14,208 bases of DNA from DASVCZ01 sp036381335 (lineage in GTDB: Bacteria > Patescibacteriota > Microgenomatia > UBA1400 > PJMF01). The position numbers and the translations under genes were made by a program. The notes below the pieces were generated by a model that was not told the DNA's origin, did no database searches, and worked only from the letters and a program-made list of their open reading frames with translations. Positions 1-6,181 of the stretch are shown piece by piece. The DNA is taken from the NCBI GenBank assembly GCA_036381335.1, contig DASVCZ010000017.1, positions 1 to 14,208 on the forward strand, read 5' to 3'. The number at the start of each line of letters is the position of its first letter. Positions within the stretch are counted from its first letter, which is position 1.

Positions 1-506
1 TTACAGCCGAATATGCTATTCGCAACTTTGATTCAGCACGGCTAACGGTCAGTAGTCTAGAGTTAATTGAACCACTTTTGACCCAGGTCTTAGGTTACGA
101 ATTAGTGGAACACAAGGAGAATCTCTATTTGTTTGCTGTGCCAGACATGACACGAGCTGCTTACTTGGAGGTAGAAGTAGCGGCTGGCCCCCTGGGTGCC
201 ACTGGGGCGGGGACGGTTCACCACATTGCGTTTACGGCAACCACTGAGGACCACCAATTGCAGCTACGTGATACAGTTATGAGCCTGGGGTTACATCCAA
301 CTACGGTCATCGACCGCTACTATTTTAAGTCGGTTTATTTTAGAACTCCCGCCGGTATTTTATTTGAGTTAGCCACTGAAGGACCTGGTTTTACGGCTGA
401 TGAAAAAGAAGCAGTACTCGGCCAAAAATTAGCTTTACCACCCTTTTTAGAAGACCAACGAGAGGATATAGAAGCTACTCTCCCACCGATTAACCTGCAT
501 GGATGA
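1..506 (+). CDS. mhqO: MhqO-like ring-cleaving dioxygenase (VOC/glyoxalase fold), 3' part only
   Basis: The reading frame is open from the window edge (first full codon at base 3) to the TGA at 504-506, so the 5' half of the gene is missing and about 167 C-terminal residues are seen. The visible part is a vicinal-oxygen-chelate half: a VHHIAF strand with a candidate metal-binding His near bases 219-224, an RYYFKSVYFRTP segment, and ILFELATEGPGF, whose Glu (about 369-371) is the expected second metal ligand. The tail, with LPPFLEDQREDIEATLPP, is typical of the MhqO family. Members are Fe-dependent extradiol-type dioxygenases or glyoxalase-like enzymes acting on hydroquinones and related electrophiles in Bacillus. 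The substrate here is inferred. The gene overlaps the downstream esterase by 8 nt, as expected for a coupled pair. A generic glyoxalase is the alternative. Confidence 0.82.
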   Translation, partial: TAEYAIRNFDSARLTVSSLELIEPLLTQVLGYELVEHKENLYLFAVPDMTRAAYLEVEVAAGPLGATGAGTVHHIAFTATTEDHQLQLRDTVMSLGLHPTTVIDRYYFKSVYFRTPAGILFELATEGPGFTADEKEAVLGQKLALPPFLEDQREDIEATLPPINLHG

Positions 507-1113
507 AGCTTTGTCACTTTTTCACTACCACTATCAAGACACCCAAGCGCAGAAGACGCTATTTTTGCTGCACGGCACCGGGGGAGATGAACATGATGTA
601 TTGCCATTAGTTCAGTCATTAAGGGCAGAATATAACTTGGTAGGTGTGCGAGGTAACGTCAGTGAGCAGGGGATGGCTCGATTTTTTGCCCGCCAGTCAC
701 CGGGGGTTTTTGATCAAGAGAGTATTGCCACAGAGACAGACAAGTTAGCAGAGTTCATTCAAGCGTGGATGAAAAAATACTCACTGACAGCGGACCGCTT
801 GGCGTTTCTGGGCTACTCTAACGGCGCCAATATGATTTTGGCAACCTTATTTAACCACCCAAATTTGATCAAAAAGGCGGCTTTGCTTCACCCCATGTTG
901 CCTTTTCAACCAAGTGAAAGGATGGCTTTAAAGGACAGTTCATTTTTAGTTACCTATGGTGAAAACGATCTAATGATTTCCCCACAGGAGAGTCAAAAGG
1001 TGAGTGCTGTGCTTAAAAAATCGGGGGCAAGTGTAGAGGTAGTGACACATCCAGGAGGACACGAGCTGGTTAAGGCAGAGGTTCTCCGTTTACAAGAATT
1101 CTTACTTCATTGA
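499..1113 (+). CDS. mhqD: MhqD-like alpha/beta-hydrolase (phospholipase/carboxylesterase family)
   Basis: This is a 204-residue cytoplasmic alpha/beta hydrolase. Visible hallmarks are the oxyanion-hole loop LFLLHGTGGDEHD (residues 21-33), the nucleophile elbow GYSNG with Ser107, the acid Asp157 in TYGENDLMI, and the base His188 in HPGGHEL. The length matches the small carboxylesterase/MhqD family. There is no signal peptide. The ATG lies inside the end of the dioxygenase gene (shared bases 499-506) and no Shine-Dalgarno site is visible, so translation is probably coupled. In Bacillus subtilis, mhqO- and mhqD-type genes belong to the quinone-responsive MhqR regulon, so a joint role in opening and hydrolysing quinone or other electrophile adducts is plausible. 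The exact substrate cannot be read from the sequence. The 3' end overlaps the convergent GerMN gene by 44 nt. Confidence 0.85.
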   Translation: MDEALSLFHYHYQDTQAQKTLFLLHGTGGDEHDVLPLVQSLRAEYNLVGVRGNVSEQGMARFFARQSPGVFDQESIATETDKLAEFIQAWMKKYSLTADRLAFLGYSNGANMILATLFNHPNLIKKAALLHPMLPFQPSERMALKDSSFLVTYGENDLMISPQESQKVSAVLKKSGASVEVVTHPGGHELVKAEVLRLQEFLLH

Positions 1114-1585
1114 CGCCAGGAAATTGGCGGGCGGTAGCTTTGATTTGTTCTTCCACCCGGGGTTCATCACAGACACCGCCGAGTCGTAGCTGACCTTGAA
1201 GTGAGATGATGGCCACGCCGTCTCTAATCTCCGCTTGCTCGATATTTAATGCTGACTGGTGGAGGGCGTTATACAGTTCTATATTGTTTTCAGTCACCGT
1301 TCTTTCGACTGTATGTTTAAGTTGACTAATAGCCATCTTTAAAGTCGGTGTTGAATCCGCTGGGCGCGTGACCGGGACCAATACATCGCCGCAACCAAAG
1401 GTTTCCGTCTCGGCATGAGTGCCTTCTAAAGCCACGAGATAGACTTGGTAAGTAGGGTTCGGTGAAGGGGTGGGGCTTGGTTGGTCAGTCAGTGATAGAT
1501 TGGTTTGGCCACTGACCACCCACCAGACTGAGGCCATGACAACGAGGAAGGCAACCAAAGCAAAAAGATATTTTAAAAGCGACAT
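1070..1585 (-). CDS. GerMN-domain membrane-anchored protein
   Basis: This is a 171-residue protein with an N-terminal membrane helix (about residues 4-25, LLKYLFALVAFLVVMASVWW), a short Pro-Ser-Thr linker (PSPTPSPNP) and an extracytoplasmic domain. That domain has the GerMN pattern: a strand YQVYLVAL, then a GCGDVLVPVTR segment, a helix starting LKMAISQLKHTVE, a strand GVAIISLQG, and the C-terminal VNEVRILVNGE. GerMN domains occur in sporulation proteins but also widely in non-sporulating bacteria, where the role is unknown, possibly peptidoglycan-related. Two Cys (GCG and GGVCDE) could form a disulfide. I chose the ATG at 1585 over the one at 1591 because a perfect TATAAT sits 7 nt upstream of it and overlaps the earlier codon region, implying a leaderless mRNA. 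The 3' end overlaps the esterase gene antisense. Confidence 0.75.
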   Translation of the reverse strand: MSLLKYLFALVAFLVVMASVWWVVSGQTNLSLTDQPSPTPSPNPTYQVYLVALEGTHAETETFGCGDVLVPVTRPADSTPTLKMAISQLKHTVERTVTENNIELYNALHQSALNIEQAEIRDGVAIISLQGQLRLGGVCDEPRVEEQIKATARQFPGVNEVRILVNGEPLP

Positions 1586-1592
1586 AGTCATT

Positions 1593-1598
1593 ATTATA
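1593..1598 (-). promoter_or_regulatory. -10 element for the GerMN gene (leaderless type)
   Basis: A perfect TATAAT is read on the minus strand, 7 nt before the ATG at 1585. No convincing -35 occurs at 16-18 bp; a TTGTCA lies 21 bp upstream. Transcription would begin at or next to the start codon. Confidence 0.6.
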
Positions 1599-1698
1599 GA
1601 GGAAAATATGACAGGAGAATGACAAAAAGATGGGATAAATGTGAGATCTATTATGATATTTTGTGATATACTAGTTATGTATGAAAGTCCACCTGGTG

Positions 1699-2283
1699 TT
1701 ACTCCTTGAAAAGATTATCCGGCTTATTTTCCTCTAAAAAAGTTTTTAATTCCTGCCAGTTTTCCCGTTTTATTTCAAATAAATGCCCTTTAAAGTCAGT
1801 CTGACCACTGGTGATAATTTCATTATCAATCAGGGCAAAAATATCAGGATATTTGGCTGTTAAGAGTTGAATTTTCCAATCCACCTCCATCACTTGCGAA
1901 TGACGAGTAATCACTGGAGCCCTGGGAAAATGGTGTTTTTGCAACCATTGTTCAGTCACCTCCTTACGAGCGTGAACTCGCGAAGTAAGGTACAACGACA
2001 CCGGCACTAATCGGTCAATCTCTGCCATGTAATTCTTGGCTTCTTCGATAGGAGGGAGATTAAGTAAGAATTCATCATCGTTTAAAAGCTCCTCAATTTT
2101 TTGTTGAGCTGCCGGTACTTGCCATTCTGGCACATGACCCGGCTGGCCATATGCTTGCAAAAAAACATCGGTGTCAAAGGGAATGTGGGTAGGAAAAAGG
2201 TGGTGCATGATTTCCATCACAGTTCGAGCGGTGTCGCAGAGGGTGTCGTCGATATCGAAGGCTAAGCCGTTTGCTCCTGACAT
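1699..2283 (-). CDS. HAD-superfamily hydrolase (5' nucleotidase-like)
   Basis: This 194-residue cytoplasmic protein has all four HAD motifs in order: DIDDTL with nucleophile Asp10 and general acid/base Asp12, LYLTSR with Thr100, VDWKIQLL with Lys137, and ALIDNE with Asp153. The helical insertion between motifs I and II gives a C1-type cap, as in nucleotidase-like or NIF-like HADs. A phosphatase is expected, and the substrate is unknown. The ATG is 8 nt after the stop of the upstream glycosyltransferase with a TAGGAT Shine-Dalgarno-like site before it, so the gene is probably the last of a three-gene unit with two glycosyltransferases. A sugar-phosphate substrate fits that context but is only inference. 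Motif IV is slightly unusual in having Asn after the Asp, where many relatives have Asp or Arg. Confidence 0.82.
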   Translation of the reverse strand: MSGANGLAFDIDDTLCDTARTVMEIMHHLFPTHIPFDTDVFLQAYGQPGHVPEWQVPAAQQKIEELLNDDEFLLNLPPIEEAKNYMAEIDRLVPVSLYLTSRVHARKEVTEQWLQKHHFPRAPVITRHSQVMEVDWKIQLLTAKYPDIFALIDNEIITSGQTDFKGHLFEIKRENWQELKTFLEENKPDNLFKE

Positions 2284-2291
2284 AAGGTATC

Positions 2292-3332
2292 CTAACCAGT
2301 TAATTTACCAGCTAACTCTAGGTACTCTTCAGCCATTTTGCTGGCGGAGAAGTGTTCTTCAACGCGTCGCCGACATGCCAGCGGATCGAGTTGATCAACC
2401 TGGCTCAATTTTGCTTGCATTTCCTCAAGGCTGTTGACCAAGTATCCCGTTTGTCCATCAATAATTAACTCCGGCATCGACCCGCGAGGGTTGACAATCA
2501 CTGGTGTTCCGCAGGCTAGGGCTTCGGTGACTACCAGGCCAAAAGGTTCTTCCCAGTTTAGCCACAAGAGCAAGCCTTTGGCATTTTTGAGAAAGTTACT
2601 TTTTTCCGCTGGTCCAATTTCACCAATGAACTCGATTTGCTCACCATCAATGAATGGTTTAACATGCTGATCAAAGTACGGTTGATCGACCGTATCGACT
2701 TTGGCAGCAATTTTAAGTTTAAAGGAAGTTTGCCGAATGAGCTGAATGATTTCTCGCAAGCCTTTTTCCGGAGAAGTCCGGCCCAGAAAAGCAAAGTAAT
2801 CTCGCTCTTTGGGTCCGACTTGGAATTGACTCACATCAATGCCGTTATAAATAGTTTTGACCCAATTGATATTAGGAAGTGCTTGCCGTTGATGGTCAGA
2901 AATAGAAATATAGTTAGCTTCTGGGTGGTGTTGAAAGGTAAAGCGCTCATAAAATGATTTTAGAGGTCCGTGGGCAGTGGTATACATGGGACAACAAATA
3001 AAATCACTAAATTGAATCAATCGCCAGGCGTAATGATTATGAACAATATCTGGTTTTAAGTCATCAATTTTTTTTATAATTTCGGGAATGTAAAAAATTT
3101 TTAAAAAACTCCGCCACGTATCAATTTCATCTTTGGTGTATGCTTTGCGCAATGATTCAGGCACGATCGGAATCAGTTCGGCACTGGTTTGAGAATCACC
3201 GGTGCCAATTAAAAAGACTTCGTGACCACGCTTGACCATTTCCTCAATTAAGTTGTAGACAACCAACTCGGTGCCACCATACTTGGTTGGGGGAACGGGT
3301 TCCTCCAGTGGGGCAACTTGGACGATACGCAT
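2292..3332 (-). CDS. GT4-family glycosyltransferase
   Basis: This is a 346-residue GT-B glycosyltransferase. The N-terminal domain begins MRIVQVAP and has the acceptor-side loop PPTKYGGTE (residues 14-22). The C-terminal nucleotide-sugar domain has GRTSPEKG (Arg185, Lys190 expected to bind the donor diphosphate) and the E-x7-E motif in EEPFGLVVTE (Glu262, Glu270), followed by GTPVIV and GSMPELI. These are GT4 retaining-transferase hallmarks. Donor and acceptor cannot be assigned. No membrane helix is seen, so it is a cytoplasmic or peripheral enzyme. The start is supported by an AAAGAAAGGAAAG Shine-Dalgarno region, which lies inside the upstream glycosyltransferase gene, and the two frames overlap by 85 nt. 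It is probably co-transcribed with that gene and with the HAD gene downstream. Confidence 0.88.
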   Translation of the reverse strand: MRIVQVAPLEEPVPPTKYGGTELVVYNLIEEMVKRGHEVFLIGTGDSQTSAELIPIVPESLRKAYTKDEIDTWRSFLKIFYIPEIIKKIDDLKPDIVHNHYAWRLIQFSDFICCPMYTTAHGPLKSFYERFTFQHHPEANYISISDHQRQALPNINWVKTIYNGIDVSQFQVGPKERDYFAFLGRTSPEKGLREIIQLIRQTSFKLKIAAKVDTVDQPYFDQHVKPFIDGEQIEFIGEIGPAEKSNFLKNAKGLLLWLNWEEPFGLVVTEALACGTPVIVNPRGSMPELIIDGQTGYLVNSLEEMQAKLSQVDQLDPLACRRRVEEHFSASKMAEEYLELAGKLTG

Positions 3333-4702
3333 ACTTTCCTTTCTTTTGTATTCTGTTGTGAGTGGCGAGGTGAGGAGGAGGGCGAGGGAGTAAACGCTTG
3401 TTGCAGGAAGTAATTATTGTGCGTCCAGTGAGCAAAGAGGTTTGATCGACGTCCTTGAGCCACTTGGCGGTAGATGTGAGCAAACTCCTCGGCCCGAGCC
3501 GGCCAGGAGTACTCTTGGCGTACGTAGTGATAGGCGTTATTTACTATCCGTTGAGTAAAGCGAGAATCTTTAAGCAGCGACAAAATATATTTGGCCGCTT
3601 GCACCGGCTGATCAAAATCTACCAGACAGCCGGTTTGGTTGTGGGTAATGATTTCCGCGGGGCCGCCAGCATTGGCGGCCACTACCGGGCGGCGAACGGC
3701 CATCGATTCGATAGTGACGATGCCAAAAGGCTCGTGTTCGGAAGGCATCAAAAAGATGTCGGCAGCATTAAATAAGTAATGAACTTGGTCATGAGGTGCC
3801 GCCGGAAAGAATACTACATTGTCTTGGACATTTAATTCTTTGATTAAGTTAGTCAGCTGGCGGCGGTACTGGATTTCTACTGGTGTTGAGGGTTGTTCTG
3901 ATCCTCCCGCAATGACCAGGTAGACTGGCTCTTCCAATTTTTCTTTGACCACTCGCAGAGCTTTGATGGCATGATGGTAGCCTTTGGAAGGCACTTGACG
4001 GCCGAGGCAGAGGAGAATGTTGCCTGATTCAGGCAATTGTAACTGTCGTCGAGCGGTGAGTCGATCGGCCATTTTTAAGTGAGAAAAGTCTACCCCAGGC
4101 GCAATGACTTCTATTTTACGGGCTGGCACGGCATAAAGCTCCATTAAATCATTTTTTTCAATAGTCGAGGAGACAATAACTTTGCGGGCGGTTAAGGCGG
4201 TATAGTTTTCCCAGCATACGCGGGGAATGAAGTTGTACATGGCTTCCATATGCTCACCGACAAACTTTCGCCGTTTGAGGGCACCTAAGGAGTGCGGTGT
4301 CCAGATAAGGCCGTAGCGACCGGAGTCCAGATGTTTTAGTTCTAAAGCCGTTCGTCCGCCATCCCAGTAATGAGCATGGAGAATGGCTCCTTCCTGCGGA
4401 AAATTCTTTTTTAAATATGCATGAACCTTTTGCGCAAATTCAGGAATGTGCCGTTCCATGATTTCTTTAGGCACGTATTCTTTATCACCGATTTCTAAGC
4501 GGACAATTCGGTAGCGATCATTGAGTTGACTGATGGCAGGCCGTTGGTACGTCTGGCGGCAAAAAGTAGTTACTTGCAGATCTGGGTACTGGGTGAGGGC
4601 CAGCGCTAACTGGTGTTGGTACACGCACTGACCACCACTGTCGGGTTCACCTAAAGTGGCTTGAGGATCGCTATGCGGCGATAAAAAAACGAGATGAAGC
4701 AT
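3248..4702 (-). CDS. Sucrose-phosphate-synthase-like GT4 glycosyltransferase
   Basis: This 484-residue GT-B enzyme has N-terminal signatures resembling the sucrose synthase/sucrose-phosphate synthase branch of GT4: HLVFLSPHSDP, GEPDSGGQCVY (residues 18-28), the segment KEYVPKEIMERHIPEF (74-89), and LHAHYWDGG. The donor-site motifs are GRQVPSKG (Arg235, Lys240) and EHEPFGIVTIES (Glu324, Glu332). Similarity to this branch is by eye, and the product could be another glycoside or a glycan. Start: ATG 4702 begins the conserved first strand, and a TAAGAT -10 sits 8 nt upstream; an alternative frame start at 4741 lies outside that promoter. The last ~55 residues (after about 430) are low-complexity, Ser/Pro-rich and basic, and the final 28 codons overlap the next gene, so the C-terminus looks like a read-on past a lost stop. 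Confidence 0.85.
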   Translation of the reverse strand: MLHLVFLSPHSDPQATLGEPDSGGQCVYQHQLALALTQYPDLQVTTFCRQTYQRPAISQLNDRYRIVRLEIGDKEYVPKEIMERHIPEFAQKVHAYLKKNFPQEGAILHAHYWDGGRTALELKHLDSGRYGLIWTPHSLGALKRRKFVGEHMEAMYNFIPRVCWENYTALTARKVIVSSTIEKNDLMELYAVPARKIEVIAPGVDFSHLKMADRLTARRQLQLPESGNILLCLGRQVPSKGYHHAIKALRVVKEKLEEPVYLVIAGGSEQPSTPVEIQYRRQLTNLIKELNVQDNVVFFPAAPHDQVHYLFNAADIFLMPSEHEPFGIVTIESMAVRRPVVAANAGGPAEIITHNQTGCLVDFDQPVQAAKYILSLLKDSRFTQRIVNNAYHYVRQEYSWPARAEEFAHIYRQVAQGRRSNLFAHWTHNNYFLQQAFTPSPSSSPRHSQQNTKERKVCVSSKLPHWRNPFPQPSMVAPSWLSTT

Positions 4703-4710
4703 ACGTACAC

Positions 4711-4741
4711 ATCTTACTGCTTGGCTGTAAGAACCCGGCAA
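4711..4741 (-). promoter_or_regulatory. Candidate promoter for the glycosyltransferase operon
   Basis: On the minus strand TAAGAT (4711-4716) ends 8 nt before the ATG at 4702, and TTGCCG (4736-4741) lies 19 bp upstream of it. The spacer is longer than ideal, so the -35 is tentative. The placement again predicts a leaderless mRNA. Confidence 0.4.
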
Positions 4742-4748
4742 GAACCCG
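4729..4748. repeat. Tandem 9-bp repeat with 11-bp period in a divergent promoter region
   Basis: AAGAACCCG occurs at 4729-4737 and again at 4740-4748, one helical turn apart. It lies between the divergent promoters for the glycosyltransferase unit and the exported protein at 4809. It overlaps the proposed -35 of the former, so it could be an operator. Two copies may also be chance. Confidence 0.3.
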
Positions 4749-4773
4749 ATCAGGATTGAGGAAGGAGAGGTAT

Positions 4774-4802
4774 TTGCTGCTACAGACTAAGTGCGAGATA
4801 AT
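4774..4802 (+). promoter_or_regulatory. Promoter for the exported protein gene (leaderless type)
   Basis: TTGCTG (4774-4779), a 17-bp spacer and GATAAT (4797-4802) are followed only 6 nt later by the ATG at 4809. No Shine-Dalgarno site is possible in the predicted transcript. Confidence 0.6.
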
Positions 4803-4808
4803 ATCATC

Positions 4809-6167
4809 ATGGATGAACCCGCCTTGCAGCCCACGGATGATCAACTCCACCCTGAAGCAACTTCACCCTCCACGCCTGTAATATCTGTAACACCAGTGAA
4901 AACTTTTACTTGGAGTGCTCTGATCAAAAGTATGGTGATTATCGTGGGGTTAACTTTAATCCTTGGTTTTGCTTTTGCCAGTTTATTTTTATGGAGAAAG
5001 AATCACTTAACTACTTTGTTTTCCAAACTTCCTCTGGTGGGTTGTGCTGAAGACCTCAAAACGTGTTCCGATGGGACAACGGTGAGCCGAGTGGCGCCAG
5101 AGTGTGAGTTTGCACCCTGCCCGTCGGTATTTCCGCGACCATCAATTTCACCCGTGCCACTGCCATCTCCGGTAAACAACGTGACCACCCATAAGGTGTT
5201 AGCCGTTGGTTTCAACCCCGTTGAAAATGGGGTGACTTTTGCTGACACTTACTTTGCTGCTGCCATGGGGGCCTCAGCTAGTGCCACAGAAGATCGAGTT
5301 TTTGCCGATACGGCTGAAGCTTTTGGCCGTTTGTCCCAAGGTCAAATTAAATTTGAAGTTGCGAAAAAAATTCAGATTACAGAGTCACCTACGTATCCCG
5401 ACGGGTTTGTTTTTACTTTAGAAAGCTATAAACCATGTGTCTGGGGTACTCCGGATTTTCAACCTGAAGAATGTGAACGAAGGAAGCAACAATTCAATTA
5501 TAACCAGTGGATTCAGGAGCACCGAATTTGTGAACAAGCCCAGGAAATTGGTGCCACAGAAATTTGGATGTTAAGTTTGCCGTACATGATGGGATGGGAG
5601 AATTTTATGGTTGGTCCCACAGTGGGTTTTAACGTCAACGGGGCTAACTATATCGTCTCCAGTTGTGCACAACATTTTATTATTGTAAACGGCACGTACG
5701 ATCGGCCGACCAATGTGTTACATAATATTGGTCATCGGGTGGAAGCAACCATGCAGTACTTAACAGCTAGTTGGCAACCAGAAGACAGGGCTCAGCACTG
5801 GGAACGCTTTGTTAAGTTTGGGACACCAGAGAGTGTGGCTCAGTTAGATGTTAGTTGCGGCAACACCCACTTCCCACCCAATGCATCAATTGGGTATGAA
5901 TATAATAATCCGACTCCAGTTAGAAATAACTGTGCCGATTGGAAAAATTTCCCTGAGTATCGAGGAACTACTACCACCGTTGGTTGCGAGGTATGGGGCT
6001 GTGCTGATGCGTCTTGGCAAGAGTACTGGTTGAGTGCTGTGCCGGCAGGTGAGGGTACAGTCACAATGACAAGTGTTACTGGAAAAACATTTGAATTTCC
6101 TAGAAATTGGTGGACATTGTTATTGTCTCCAACTGAGGCGATCAAAATGAAACAGCAAATGGAGTGA
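4809..6167 (+). CDS. Membrane-anchored exported protein of unknown function with Cys-rich knot and H-N-x-G-H motif
   Basis: This 452-residue protein has a cytoplasmic N-terminus rich in Pro and Thr (1-37) and one membrane helix (about 41-63), so the rest is likely outside. Next come a small Cys module (CAEDLKTCSDG to CEFAPCP, residues 79-104), a Pro/Ser linker (105-123), and a large domain from about 128 to 452. That domain has many Cys, Trp and aromatic residues. It contains VLHNIGHRVE (His305, His309, Glu312), which resembles a zincin HExxH with the catalytic Glu replaced by Asn, and CGNTHFPPNAS (350-360), which looks like a conserved core. No enzyme family is recognised with certainty; a degenerate metallopeptidase or a carbohydrate-binding or processing domain are possibilities. 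The ATG at 4809 is preferred over the GTG at 4791 because the promoter -10 overlaps the latter. No Shine-Dalgarno site is present. Confidence 0.8.
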   Translation: MDEPALQPTDDQLHPEATSPSTPVISVTPVKTFTWSALIKSMVIIVGLTLILGFAFASLFLWRKNHLTTLFSKLPLVGCAEDLKTCSDGTTVSRVAPECEFAPCPSVFPRPSISPVPLPSPVNNVTTHKVLAVGFNPVENGVTFADTYFAAAMGASASATEDRVFADTAEAFGRLSQGQIKFEVAKKIQITESPTYPDGFVFTLESYKPCVWGTPDFQPEECERRKQQFNYNQWIQEHRICEQAQEIGATEIWMLSLPYMMGWENFMVGPTVGFNVNGANYIVSSCAQHFIIVNGTYDRPTNVLHNIGHRVEATMQYLTASWQPEDRAQHWERFVKFGTPESVAQLDVSCGNTHFPPNASIGYEYNNPTPVRNNCADWKNFPEYRGTTTTVGCEVWGCADASWQEYWLSAVPAGEGTVTMTSVTGKTFEFPRNWWTLLLSPTEAIKMKQQME

Positions 6168-6181
6168 GGACAATTGCTTAA

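Noticed and set aside
2637..2957. Plus-strand open frames within the glycosyltransferase gene
   Set aside because: They lie antisense to a well-supported GT4 gene with intact motifs, lack promoter or ribosome site and encode no recognisable domain.
3244..3483. Frameshifted continuation of the upstream glycosyltransferase in another minus frame
   Set aside because: The alternative frame product has no resemblance to a GT4 C-terminus and is cut from the same low-complexity stretch; the in-frame tail is kept and the overlap reported instead.
4741..4741. Longer start of the sucrose-phosphate-synthase-like gene
   Set aside because: The 13 extra residues precede the conserved first beta strand and would be upstream of the proposed -10, so ATG 4702 was chosen.
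5840..6145. Minus-strand open frame opposite the exported protein
   Set aside because: It is the mirror of the Cys/Trp-rich coding frame, with no start signal and no family features.
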